Below are positions 23,466 through 33,999 of a DNA stretch of 64,000 bases, piece by piece. Under the pieces are notes generated by a model. That model ran no database searches and had not been told where the DNA came from. It was given only the letters and a program-made list of their open reading frames with translations. Positions within the stretch are counted from its first letter, which is position 1. Each line of letters opens with the position of its first letter. The stretch is from Tubiluchus corallicola (lineage: Eukaryota; Priapulida; Priapulimorpha; Priapulimorphida; Tubiluchidae), in the NCBI GenBank assembly GCA_030141605.1, contig JAQGDQ010000082.1, positions 112,501 to 176,500 of the forward strand, read 5' to 3'. A program made the translations under genes and the position numbers.

Positions 23466-24718
23466 TTCTCGGCAAAATGTGTGAAGTTAATTTTGCTAAA
23501 TGTTCACACTGTCATCAACTGGCTACCCGATTGACACTGTTCTTAGACCATTTTCAGTTAGGCCTTTGTTAAAACTGCAGTCATCGTGCTTTGCCATTTT
23601 TCTACATTTGCACGCAATGGCAAACATGGGAAAAACGTGGCTTTACAATTGACCTAAATATTTGCTTACCGATATTGCTTAAACTTTGCTTCTGTTTCAG
23701 AATTTTTTTTTTAAAAACTTTTAATTTTAATTATTCAGAATAATCAATAATGGATGGGGATAACAAGTGAGATTCAAATTTTTCAGCTGATGAAAACATG
23801 TTCTGAGCGTGTAGCTCACATAAAGTCCACATTCGACCATTAAAAACTTGTCCATTTTGTGGCATGATTCATTAATTTCTGTGCATATGCTCCAGTCTTA
23901 ATTCCGTGTTAATTGACCCGAGCGGGAACCAAACATAAATTTTGGATTCATTTTCAGAAAACGACCCACTGGCGGACTTCGGAAGCAGGCAAAACTGATT
24001 GAGTGATTTACAAGTCAGCTCTAAAATTTCTAAACCTAATTTGTTGTTTTCCTGTCGCCACTTTACATAAACAGGTTGTCAGGCAAACTGTATCCTTTAC
24101 GGCTATTCTGGCAGCAAAAACTCAGACCTTTCAATCTTATCCACCCACGCATTTCTGCTCAAAGTTGAAAGTCTTTCAGTCAAGAAACCTTTAATTGCGA
24201 ATTTTAATTTCCTGTACATGGTTTGGCTTAATATGTTGATGATTGGTTTTAGAACTCAAGTAAGAACTTACTGCTAATATTGACTTCGTTTAGCAGTTAT
24301 TTTCAAGGTTGCCCTGGATATGAAGTTTCACATTCATATGCACATACATAATTCATAGATTTTACGTAGTTATCCATGGATAAGATTCTCATCCATAGAC
24401 GCAAGTCTTATAAGTATTTATCCTCCAAATTCCGGCAAAGCACTTGGCTTTTAAATTCTATTATATTGACATGTAAAAAAGCAAAAAATTAAACATTTGT
24501 AGTTGGTTAAAGCAAAACAGTGCTTCTGTCACATACACAATTGCATATTGGTCTAGAGGGCGTACAAGTAGTACATGTTATTATAAAATACATTAATTGT
24601 TGAAACAAACTGAATTTCGCAACAGTCAGACAAACAATCATAGAACCCCTATAAGCAGAATAAATCAGATTGTAGGTATATAAGGATATATCTATAGTAT
24701 GGCGTACGTCTGACAACC
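23466..24718. other. Intergenic, no supported gene
   Basis: AT-rich sequence without recognisable exons, RNAs or element ends. Confidence 0.55.
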
Positions 24719-24833
24719 AGGGCCTATTTCAAGGGGGGGGAGTGGGGATACTTCCCCGGGGCCTCACCCTCCAAGGGGGCCTCGCGCCAAGGTAACATTT
24801 TTTTGCTTTACGCGAACATACTGCCTCTTCTCT

Positions 24834-24901
<68 letters not shown>

Positions 24902-25137
24902 GCCAGTATTGACAAGTATTAAGGACTGGTCTTGAGAATAAAGCAGTTTTTCTTTCAATTGTTCTTTCCTTTAACAACTGTATAACTCCATATTTTCTCT
25001 TCGAAAATGCTTCTCCGGCGTTCTAGCAGTTCAAAAATTTTCTGGGCGCTAACCATGGTAGCGCCCGCCCCCTTCCCCCGATGGGGCCTCACACGCCCCA
25101 CTTCCCCGGGCCTCGCCTAGGCTGAAATAGGCCCTCT
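24719..25137. mobile_element. hAT-like MITE with 8-bp target duplication and (CT)n core
   Basis: The ends are perfect inverted repeats, GGGCCTATTTCA (24,720-24,731) and TGAAATAGGCCC (25,123-25,134). The octamer TGACAACC stands directly outside on both sides (24,711-24,718 and 25,138-25,145), as expected for an 8-bp target site duplication. The interior is GC-rich (CTTCCCCGGG and GGGGCCTCAC appear near both ends, in opposite order) and holds a (CT)n run of about 28 units at 24,841-24,897. No transposase ORF is present; the Arg/Glu ORFs are read from the CT run. Confidence 0.75.
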
Positions 25138-25139
25138 TG

Positions 25140-28100
25140 ACAACCCCACATCCAGGATTATGTGTGGATATAACTCTGACAACCTTGTCGTATTTTGACG
25201 TCCTTTTGTGTTTTATGTAGTGTACTTTGAGTCCAGTGAGGCCATGAGATCAAAATGTCTTTCTAGTGTCCGCGCCTACAACCAATTATAAAGTACCAGA
25301 AAAAAGAACTTGGCTATGTTGAAAATTAATTATTATTTTGTAATTTTATTCTGTATATTTACTGTCACTATACGTATATAGTTCTACTTCAACATTTTTA
25401 TCTTAATCTTTTTCGCGAATTGTGATATATAGAATGTAATTGAAAATAACAAAGAAAGAAGAGTATGCAAATACTCATTCTGTTCAGTGTGTGCTGGATA
25501 TTAGTTTTTCTTTCGGATTGTGTTAATGCTCTTTATTTTTAATATGTACGTCATTTTTCATTAAATTTACTTACATTAAATTCAGCTGGAACTGAATGCA
25601 ACCGAACTGAATGCTATTAGCATAAATTTGGATTTGCTTTAATTTTATTAAAAATAAATTCAACTTTTTTCATACATGTTTAGTTTTGATAGATTCCGCC
25701 ACCGCACAGTATTTGAATTGAACAATTGAACAGAATAGAACAATTGAACAATTGAATGCAACTGAACTGAATGTTGTTAGCATAAGTTTGTAGGTGCTTT
25801 AACTTTATTAAAAAATAAATTCAACTTTTTTTCATACATGTCTGGTTTTGATAGATTCCGCTCCAGCACAGTATTTGCACCACGAAAGAGTCTGTCCTCT
25901 TTTCAGCAACTGCCTACCTGTCACGAATAAAGATAACACGCAAAGTTGTATGTGCATTTACTCTACTTACAGATTTGAGCCGACTAACCATGCTGTCTCT
26001 TTGTCTCTAAAGATCTATAGGTCTGTCTCATTGCTGTAACATTAATTATTACTGTGTTCATTGGTAATGGTGCCACTTAGTCTCGTCTTTGATCTCTTCC
26101 CTTAATGCTGTTGTTACTTGTCATCTGTAGGGAGAAATTCTCGTCTGATAATTTATGATGTTACGACCTAGATAACAGTCAGTTGTTTTACACTTGATGG
26201 TCGCGAGTTAATAGCTGAGTAGTTACGGCGACACGAAATAATCGCTTCGATAATCGCTCTCGCTAGTTTAATTTGTCATACGCCTCTGTCGGTTTAGTGA
26301 ATCATCTTAGAGACTAACCTTAAGTCAGATTGCGGTCTCGCCACGAAAAACCAAAATATTGACTGATTTATTTGGCATGGCAATGTATCATACAATGTTG
26401 TACAGATTTAATTAGAACACAGTATGTTTCTTAAAAAGCTTAGGTACATAATTATCCGTATATCCTAGGTGTTAGAAGTATAAATCGTTTTTTCATAAAG
26501 TATAGAAAAGGATTAGAAAAGGAAACGGTTTGAGAATGAAATTGAGCGATTGCTGAGTGAATCATTTTAGTGTGAAAAAGGATGCATATAAATGCAATAT
26601 AAAAGCTACGTGACAAAGTTTCAGCTTCCGAATCATCATCTTGTGACTGTCCTAAGGGAACCTTAAAATATTTCCATTAAAGAACGCTAGCATAAGCATT
26701 ACTATTTTGAAAACTTGCAGGAATTCGAGAAAATCACAATATAGTAAAGCACTTCGCCGAGTTTCTGTTGTTTTATTACATCTTGCGAAAAGCAATCTCT
26801 GATAAAATGACAATGCATTTTCCGTGTATGATTATGTTTTTTTATATGAACGTCTCTCAGAGGAGAAACCTTAATGGCGCGCTTAAGACGAACGTAGAGG
26901 CGTTTTTCAAAGAGAACCACATCACCGTATAACTCTGTTTCTCGTCTTTCCGAAGAGCTATAAATTTCCGTGTTCGAGCCCCTACCAAAGAACGTTTTTT
27001 CGGTGCGGCGGTCTTTTGAGCAAAGGACGGCCACTTGGGGGGGGGAGATTCATCCACGATCCGCCGTTTCTAGAGGAACACCCTATGGAAAGAAAAAACG
27101 TCCTAGCAACGAAGGGTGATGGGTGGAATGCGGAAGGAAATTGGAGGGAAAGAGGCAATATAGGACTATTCGACGATGTGGGTATCTTTGACAAATACTT
27201 CTACCAGGATAAAGTGTTATAAAATTAGGTTAAGGGAATGTGTTTCCTCTGTACGTCGCAACATACCCGACTGGCTCCCAGAAGACAAATACTAGAGAGG
27301 GCCTAGGATAAACGTAGATGAAGCCTGACTACATGCAGGTTGGCGTGTTGAAAACAAGTCTAAAAAGGAGGGTAAAAAGTTATAGGCGCAGTTTTGTGTC
27401 TAGATTTAGATTATTATTTTCCCTCTTTCTGCATGCGCCCATTGGTCTGTTATTTGTATTGTGTTGCCTTTTAAAGAGAGGAAGATACAAATCGTCCTTT
27501 GTTCTTTTCATCAACAACCCAACAAGAAAAATGGATTACTTTTAATTTTGCTCTTTACTGTTTATGAACGCGAACAAAAATGATCTTTTCACAGTTCATG
27601 GACGAAACAGGGGCTTTTTTATTGATAACATTGTCAAGTAATATCAGTGTGGTATAGTCACCTTGTGTTGCATGGCAACGCGTAATTGTTATTAATGTTA
27701 ATAATTAAGCTGTTTCTAAATTAAACAAAAAACTTAGTTTATTATTTCGCCTAATGCAAATAAGAGTTTTCGCATTCTCAGGCAAATTAAGATTGCTGGT
27801 TTGTACATAAATCAGTCGTTTCTGTTTTTTGTCATGATTAACATGAGTATATCCATAAAGGTACTGCCATTTCACCAATTCCAATGAACTAGAAAAAGTC
27901 GTACAGGTGCCATTCTTATTCAGTGACAATAGAACTCGCAAACGTGCAAGTTGTAGCCATGTTTGCAGTTGAGTGGAAGAATAGTAAAAAAATATGCAAG
28001 TGACCTAAACATGTACCAAACAGTATGAAGCAGATAACAAATTTTTGGACTGAGGTAGGGGAATAACTTGCAAAATGAACGGGTAATCACCAATAAAAAC

Positions 28101-28435
28101 TACAAGGCTCAAGGCGGTTTCGTCTGCTGGGTTTCATCTGACTGACTTGAGAAACTAGTCGTTTACGAACGTCTCGTTCTCGAACTTGAGTAAAACACCT
28201 GCCTCGTCGCAGATGTCTTTCATAATAAGGTAGGTTTAGGTCCCGCCACATCACAAACATTAGCAAACCCTACTGGATCAAAAATATCGTGTTTTAATAC
28301 ACGCCTGAAAACGCTTAAAGGCAGAGCCTTCAGGGAAACGATTATAGCGTGACCGAAGTCTGATTCGTTATCAACATCACAGATGCCTCAGCCACGGTCA
28401 AATGTACGCAAATAAGCCAAGGTTAATGGATGATA
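25140..28435. other. Intergenic, no supported gene
   Basis: Holds a duplicated stretch: about 25,590-25,700 and 25,740-25,865 share GAACTGAATG, a TTTATTAAAAATAAATTCAAC-like block and TTTTGATAGATTCCG. A G-rich tract lies at about 27,037-27,047. Overlapping short ORFs at 26,702-27,222 on both strands lack recognisable domains. A dispersed motif (GGTTTAGTGAATCATCTTAG) occurs at about 26,291-26,310. Confidence 0.5.
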
Positions 28436-28508
28436 CCGCCTAGAGTGAGTATCGAACCTAGTAATTTGCACGACACGGAAATAGAAGCGTCAGCTTATCC
28501 ACTCGTCA
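28436..28508 (-). mobile_element. tRNA-like SINE head (family 2)
   Basis: On the minus strand, GAGTGGATAAGCTGACGC fits an A box and GGTTCGATACTC fits a B box, about 35 bp apart as in tRNAs. The following CACTCTAGGC is shared with the copy at 59,908 (CGCTCTGGCC). The acceptor stem does not close, so a tRNA gene is unlikely. It ends about 50 bp before the GPCR exon. Confidence 0.5.
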
Positions 28509-28601
28509 CATACTCGTCTACTTTACAAACGTAATAACTTTGTATTTTTCGTTTGTTTCAGAGTCCGCATTGTGTTCGACGTAGCAACCATTCTCAGAAA
28601 G

Positions 28602-29753
28602 ATGGCGGCCAAAGTGGTGTCGCCGCTTATGTCGTTGGATCACCTATCCTACAACATGTCTGGTGATTCATCTGACTCGGACGTAACTCGTGTGAACGCT
28701 AACTTCGACGAAGAAATACGAAAGCTGAATTTTTACACGTATACATTCGTAATTCCACTAATTTGCTTGTTTGGTGTAGTTGGCAATAGCCTTAATCTTA
28801 TTGTGTTGTGTAAAGGCAAAAATCTGCAATCTGTTTCTTATGTGTACATTCGCTGGATGGCAATCGCAGACTTATTCATCATGATCTTGATGATTCCCTT
28901 CACAATGAACAAAGCGCCCCCAGTCGCAATGCCGAACACTATTCACATGGCACGCTACACAGCGCACTGGCAATTGCTGCTTATCAACAGCTTTATTTGT
29001 GCCAGTGATCTTCTAGTAGTGGCCCTCACCTTGGACCGTTTCTTCGCGATCTGCCATCCAATGGTCACCAAAGACTGGCGAACGTTTTTCAACGCTAAGA
29101 TATTGGTGTTTTGCATCTACGTGTGTTCATTTTTGCTTCACGTGCCATACGCTGTCCATCGCGAGGTGAAGGAAACTATGGTCCAAAGCGGCAACAACAC
29201 GATAGATGGCGGAATGAACGTCACCCGATATGACGTCATCTTCAACCAGGATGTGTACAACAGTAACTGGTACAAGCACGTCTGGGTGTGGACAAAAGAA
29301 ACCCTGACAAAGTTCATTCCCATCATTACTGTTCTAATTCTGAACGCTAGCATTGGCTGTAAATACAGACGACGTCAGCGAAAACTCAAAAAGCTGCGAA
29401 AAAGGACCGTCTATTCTGGACAGAGAATGGGAAGAGGCGAGCGACGTCTAGTCATCCTTCTATTCTGCATTGTAGCCATATTCCTCATCTGCACTGTTCC
29501 AGCGGCAATGGCTGCTGCTTTGCTAAATGAAACACGGTACAAGACCTACCCTTTCCACGTGTTCATGTCTGTGGCCAACTGTTTAGAAACAGCGAATCAC
29601 GCCATTAACTTTTATGTATATAGTGTGGCCAGTACGGATTTCAGGCAAAATTTTCGCTACGTCTTTTGTCGTCTATCTATAGAACCCGACGAAGAATCGA
29701 GTGCTTTCTTTTCCGGACAATCAAAAGGACTTTGCAATCATTCAGGCACGTAA
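28602..29753 (+). CDS. Class A (rhodopsin-like) G-protein-coupled receptor, peptide-receptor-like
   Basis: A seven-pass plasma-membrane receptor of 383 aa, probably for a neuropeptide. TM1 carries GNSLN (Asn about 62), TM2 AIAD (Asp about 90), TM3 ends DRF (145-147), TM6 has F-L-I-C-T-V-P (CWxP with Trp changed to Thr), and TM7 has NFYVY (NPxxY with Pro changed to Phe). The third intracellular loop is strongly basic, and NMS, NNT and NVT sequons face outside. The combination recalls the FMRFamide/myosuppressin/GPR139-type receptors, but the ligand is unknown. No cysteine lies in the N-terminus or extracellular loops, so the usual TM3-loop 2 disulfide is missing. I chose the ATG at 28,602 (A at -3, G at +4). 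A splice acceptor (TTTGTTTCAG) ends at 28,561 and the frame is open between, so an upstream exon may add residues. Coding is otherwise intronless. Confidence 0.92.
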   Translation: MAAKVVSPLMSLDHLSYNMSGDSSDSDVTRVNANFDEEIRKLNFYTYTFVIPLICLFGVVGNSLNLIVLCKGKNLQSVSYVYIRWMAIADLFIMILMIPFTMNKAPPVAMPNTIHMARYTAHWQLLLINSFICASDLLVVALTLDRFFAICHPMVTKDWRTFFNAKILVFCIYVCSFLLHVPYAVHREVKETMVQSGNNTIDGGMNVTRYDVIFNQDVYNSNWYKHVWVWTKETLTKFIPIITVLILNASIGCKYRRRQRKLKKLRKRTVYSGQRMGRGERRLVILLFCIVAIFLICTVPAAMAAALLNETRYKTYPFHVFMSVANCLETANHAINFYVYSVASTDFRQNFRYVFCRLSIEPDEESSAFFSGQSKGLCNHSGT

Positions 29754-30640
29754 TCGTCGTGCTCGGGTGATTATCTTGAACATTGTTATTACGCCTTCAG
29801 TTCGTTAAATTTTCGTATAAAAATTTAAGCTTTATCAACAGTTGTTCACGCGGATAGTAATCAGTACGTTGACTGGTTGATTAAGGTTTGAAATTAATTA
29901 CTCTAAATTACGTTTAATTGCCACGCGCTTCACTATCACGAATTTATGACGTGATTTTATTGAAATAATACACGTCGTCTTCTCGTTGGATCAATGGTTT
30001 TTTCATTTACTCTTTAGAACAACTAATGACTTGTTCACACTAACATGGACGATTAAATGCAAGGACTCGTTAATTTTTAACGTGAAGAGAGTCGTCTTGC
30101 GATGACTACTGCCTTTAGGTCAGACAGTTTTACGGCAAATATTAGCTTGCAACGTTTCGACCACTGACCCCCCTCCCCACTTTAATGCGATTAAAAATTA
30201 AAGATTAGAGAATCAAATTCCAAAGATAGCAGTTCAGAATCGTACACCGCCACACATTTAAAAAACAATAGCCTAGTAGACTCTCCCTGTTGGTTCAGCT
30301 CTGGCTTCAGATTTTTTATGGCCAGAGCTTCGTGTAACAAGCATTCGAATTTGGTTTCGCATATTTAAACAACTGAAAATGAATCAAGTTTGGTTTCAGC
30401 CCGGTGCAATCTCTCAAGTGAATCCCAACTGCCAAAATACAGATACTCCTCAACTCTCTTGTATAACTAACACGTGGTGTAACCCATATAGTAGTTACAA
30501 AATTACAAAAATCACCAACTCAGACTTCATCTTATTTGATCGAAAATAATCCTCCAGTTTTCGACTTACAAACACTGAATTGACTCGTATCGGGATTCTT
30601 GATTTACCATTTTCCACCAGGTTAACTTCACAGTCTACCC
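29754..30640. other. GPCR 3' flank, no further gene
   Basis: Probable 3' UTR and flank. No canonical AATAAA is near the stop; an ATTAAA occurs about 300 bp downstream. Nothing else is recognised. Confidence 0.45.
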
Positions 30641-30644
30641 TTGA

Positions 30645-30790
30645 CGGGATTCAATTCAATTCAATTCCAATTTTCTTATTTGTCTCACTCAATGGGTTAC
30701 AAAGGGTTTGAAATGGCACTCAGTAAATTATATTAACAAAATAGAGACGGGAGCGAAAGACCATATGCTAACAGCCACCCCTATATTAAT
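30645..30790 (-). mobile_element. Possible LINE 3' end fragment
   Basis: Read on the minus strand, the segment ends in a short tandem tail of AATTG pentamers (about 30,652-30,667). Before the tail stand CACTGAGTGCC-like and CAAACCCTTTGTAACCC strings. A 3' UTR ending in a short tandem repeat is typical of L2/CR1-type LINEs. No coding part is left, so the assignment is tentative. Confidence 0.3.
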
Positions 30791-33700
30791 ACGTTATTTT
30801 TAGATACCACGGCTTTTTTAAATTTAATAATACGAATACGTTATGTCAATTATTATCCCTACTATGAGTTGTGGATTTAATATTGTCTGATGAGACAATA
30901 ACTACATTTGTGCAAATGAGATTAATCAATTTACAGATATTTTGAAATTTATGGTGGGGAAAATGAGCAAAAAAGCAACATAATACAATTATTAGAAATA
31001 CAGTTGCAGAAGAAAATCGAAGGATCCTAACTGATTCCTGGAGTAGACATGCACTTATTTTTGTTAAATTTTGAATCTTTTCGATTAACCATTGCGCGCT
31101 GGTTGACACAAGTGCGCCATAATTGGTTATCTAGTTTAATAGTTTTCTAGTAATTCTTAAGTTCAATCTCCTTAAATGTCAAACCATCGTACCGTATCCT
31201 TTCGAATGTTTTGCATACGCTACAGAATGTGAAATTGAATTCCTTATGACAATATCTCGTGGTAGATTTCGCATAATAGAGTAATTGTGTGTCTACCGAC
31301 GTATGCAACCTGACAGTCTGTTTGTCGTGCAGTTTAAAAACATTAAACATTGTGGATAAAAACACCTTTCCAGTTTTTTTTTGACAGGCAACTAAGAAGA
31401 GAAATAGGCTTAAATGTTGTTAACGCTCTGGAATTAGTGTCGATATCTTTTGGTATAAGGATTCGTTTCGTTTTTCCATATCAATGGATGCTCTATGTCC
31501 ATTGATTTCTAGAATAGCTTTGCTAGTACAGTTACCAAGGAATCGCTGTATATTTATAAACTCTATTGCTGATACGATTGTCACGCGTTGATTTGGTTAG
31601 ATCAAATGACTTAGGAATGTTACATATTACCTCGTTCGTTTATTTCTATGCTTGACAGTACGTGTAAGGGCAATACATGCAAGCTCACCAAGCATTTTAG
31701 GTATATGCATATAAGCTAACGACAATTTCCATGATTTTGAAATCTTTGTTTGTCATTTTTCGCTCGCTTTTGATACATGTCTTTGTTGGATAAGACAGGA
31801 CCAAGTGCGACTAAGTCCAATTAAGACTAGATTAAGGTCGAACTGTGGACTAAGGTCTCACTCAGCGTTAATGGAAATGCTCTTAATCCGGATTAGATCT
31901 GCCAGTGCGAGTTAAGCAAAGCTGATATTGGCAAAGATGGGTAACTGATCACAATAAACTGCTTCGGGACGATTTGCCATATTACATCCCGCTATATACC
32001 TCTTTGAGGGAAGATGACTAAATCAAAATCATTCCAATATTGGCTATCTATCCCCCATTGGTTCATGTTTTTAGACAAATTGCCTCAAACAAGATAAATG
32101 GCCACGCAAATACTCCTGTAACGTCATGTCTCATGTAAGAAGAGTAATTACAGAATCAGTATTGTTACAATCCTTAATTTAGCAAAAAATGCTCGATTGA
32201 CAGTAACAAATTTTCTTAATCGGGATGCTTCATCGGGATGCCATTTGGCAGGCCTCTTTGATCGCGAAGGTTAATGAGGGATTATCAGACAAGATCTTGG
32301 TTGCTAAGTAACAGAGAAATATTCAAAGGATGTTGATGAAATTTCATGGTAAATGGAGAAAGTAAAAAAATCTTTAAAAGTTTTCTGGTTGTGAAATTTT
32401 GGGGGACCATTACAAAAAGACAGCTTTAATTCAAATAAATTTCTCGAGAGCAGCAGTTTGTCTAGGTGATGCTTTAGTTTTGCTCTTTGCCACAAAGTAT
32501 TTGTGCAATCATAAATGTAAAGTGAAAACAATTTTTTAATCTTTTGACTATCTATATTTCTTCCATTAAAACACAAGAAAATCCTCCACTTACGCAGAGC
32601 TTAAAAAATTCGTCTTGAAGTTTTATACCACTTACATACTGCTTTTTTGTATACAGGGCTTGCGTCGGCAGTGACGATGTATAAAATGCGCGATGACCGT
32701 TAGATGCAGCCATTTTGACGATAAGTCATTTGAAACAAGTTTAGATAACACTGAGTAAAGTTTGAAACAATAATCAGAGCATTCGTAGCGCACACGTACT
32801 AACTAAGTAAAAGTTTAAATCACTGTATCTTGTCAATAAGATTAAAAATAAATTTTTTTGGTTTGTGAGTGTTGCAACCTGGAGGTGAGTCAACGACAGG
32901 ATACCAATTGGTGGAAACATTTTAAATAATTAATAATTTTCTATTCTAGTTACATAAGTTTTTCAAGCATTTAAACGAAAGGCTAAGTAATATAAATTTG
33001 CATTATAAGTTTTTTGGACATAGTTTAACATTTCTTTTTCTTCCCCTGGTTTGCGTTGTACGTATAGGCGTCATGTAATGGCGCGGTCGAGGCGGTATTG
33101 CGGGAGATTTAAAATAAAAGTAAATAAAAAATCCTCTCAACGTGAGTATTACAAACTGCTATAATTTTATAAGCGATTTTTCTGAAACCTACTTCAGATA
33201 CCTCTTTTCTTGTCCTTTAAACAAAGCGATGGAATTTGAGTGTCAACTCATTTCCTTGCACTTTCTATTGGAAAAACAGCTGCATTTTAATCTGTAACTG
33301 TGTCATATCTACGTTTTTTATATTTCAAAAGCCTTTCGTTTCGCTAACACTCTGTAAACACGCTTAAATACAGTCAACACAGATTTTATTTTTACTAAAT
33401 CGTTTATTTTTAGGCACGTTTACATGACATTCTCTACAAAGTTGTCTGGCACACTAGAAAAAACTTATTTCGGCGCCTCGTAATCAAAAGACCTCTTAGA
33501 CGTTTCTAATTACGAAAAGGAGAAACCGGTCGTGACACTAGAAAGCTATTTAGCGAATTTATTAAATTAATAAGCAAACAACGTTGCAATATATTGAGAC
33601 TTTTGAGCTTATAATATTGGTACGACGGCGAAAAGCCACTTATTTTCACCCCCTACCTCTATATTGTGATGGTTTAATCCATTACGAAACCATTGCATAT

Positions 33701-33875
33701 CAGCTTCGCATAACAGATGTGGAATGGCCTCGTTGATTCGGTAGGCAGACCGATAGGTGCGGAAACCGTCTGAGACAAGTTACTGGCAAGTCTTCTAACA
33801 TTAGTTTATTAGTTTTTCCGTTTTGGCGTTCGCTTTTCTACAAAAACACAGGCTAAAAGTGATAGTTTCACCACG
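30791..33875. other. Intergenic, no supported gene
   Basis: AT-rich sequence. Between about 31,795 and 31,915 recur TTAAG/CTAAG motifs with GTCC and CCGG (for example TTAATCCGGATTA, a palindrome), perhaps an old element without clear ends. A TATAAAA box occurs near 32,680. No exon is recognised. Confidence 0.45.
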
Positions 33876-33911
33876 ACGGCGCAGTTTCCAGTATTGGACC
33901 AGGACATCTTG

Positions 33912-33990
33912 TCCTCCGGAAAGCCTGGATTCGAACCTACCGGGACGAGCTGCTACCAACCTCCTGGCGGTGAGAACCCGCCGACGTTAC
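33912..33990 (-). mobile_element. tRNA-like SINE head (family 3)
   Basis: The minus strand reads a perfect B box GGTTCGAATCC (33,927-33,937) with an A-box-like GGAGGTTGGTAGCAGC upstream. It is much more GC-rich than its surroundings. The ends do not form a tRNA acceptor stem. No second copy was found in the window. Confidence 0.45.
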
Positions 33991-33999
33991 AATATACGT

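Noticed and set aside
24729-24977. Arg-Glu repeat ORFs
   Set aside because: They cross the CT run inside a MITE and include its terminal sequence.
26702-27222. Overlapping ORFs on both strands as a gene
   Set aside because: No domain, no splice pattern, and openness on both strands reflects locally higher GC rather than coding.
28572-28601. Longer GPCR start at position 28,572
   Set aside because: That codon is GTG. The ATG at 28,602 has a good context. The extra residues may still be coding through an upstream exon, but not as a start.
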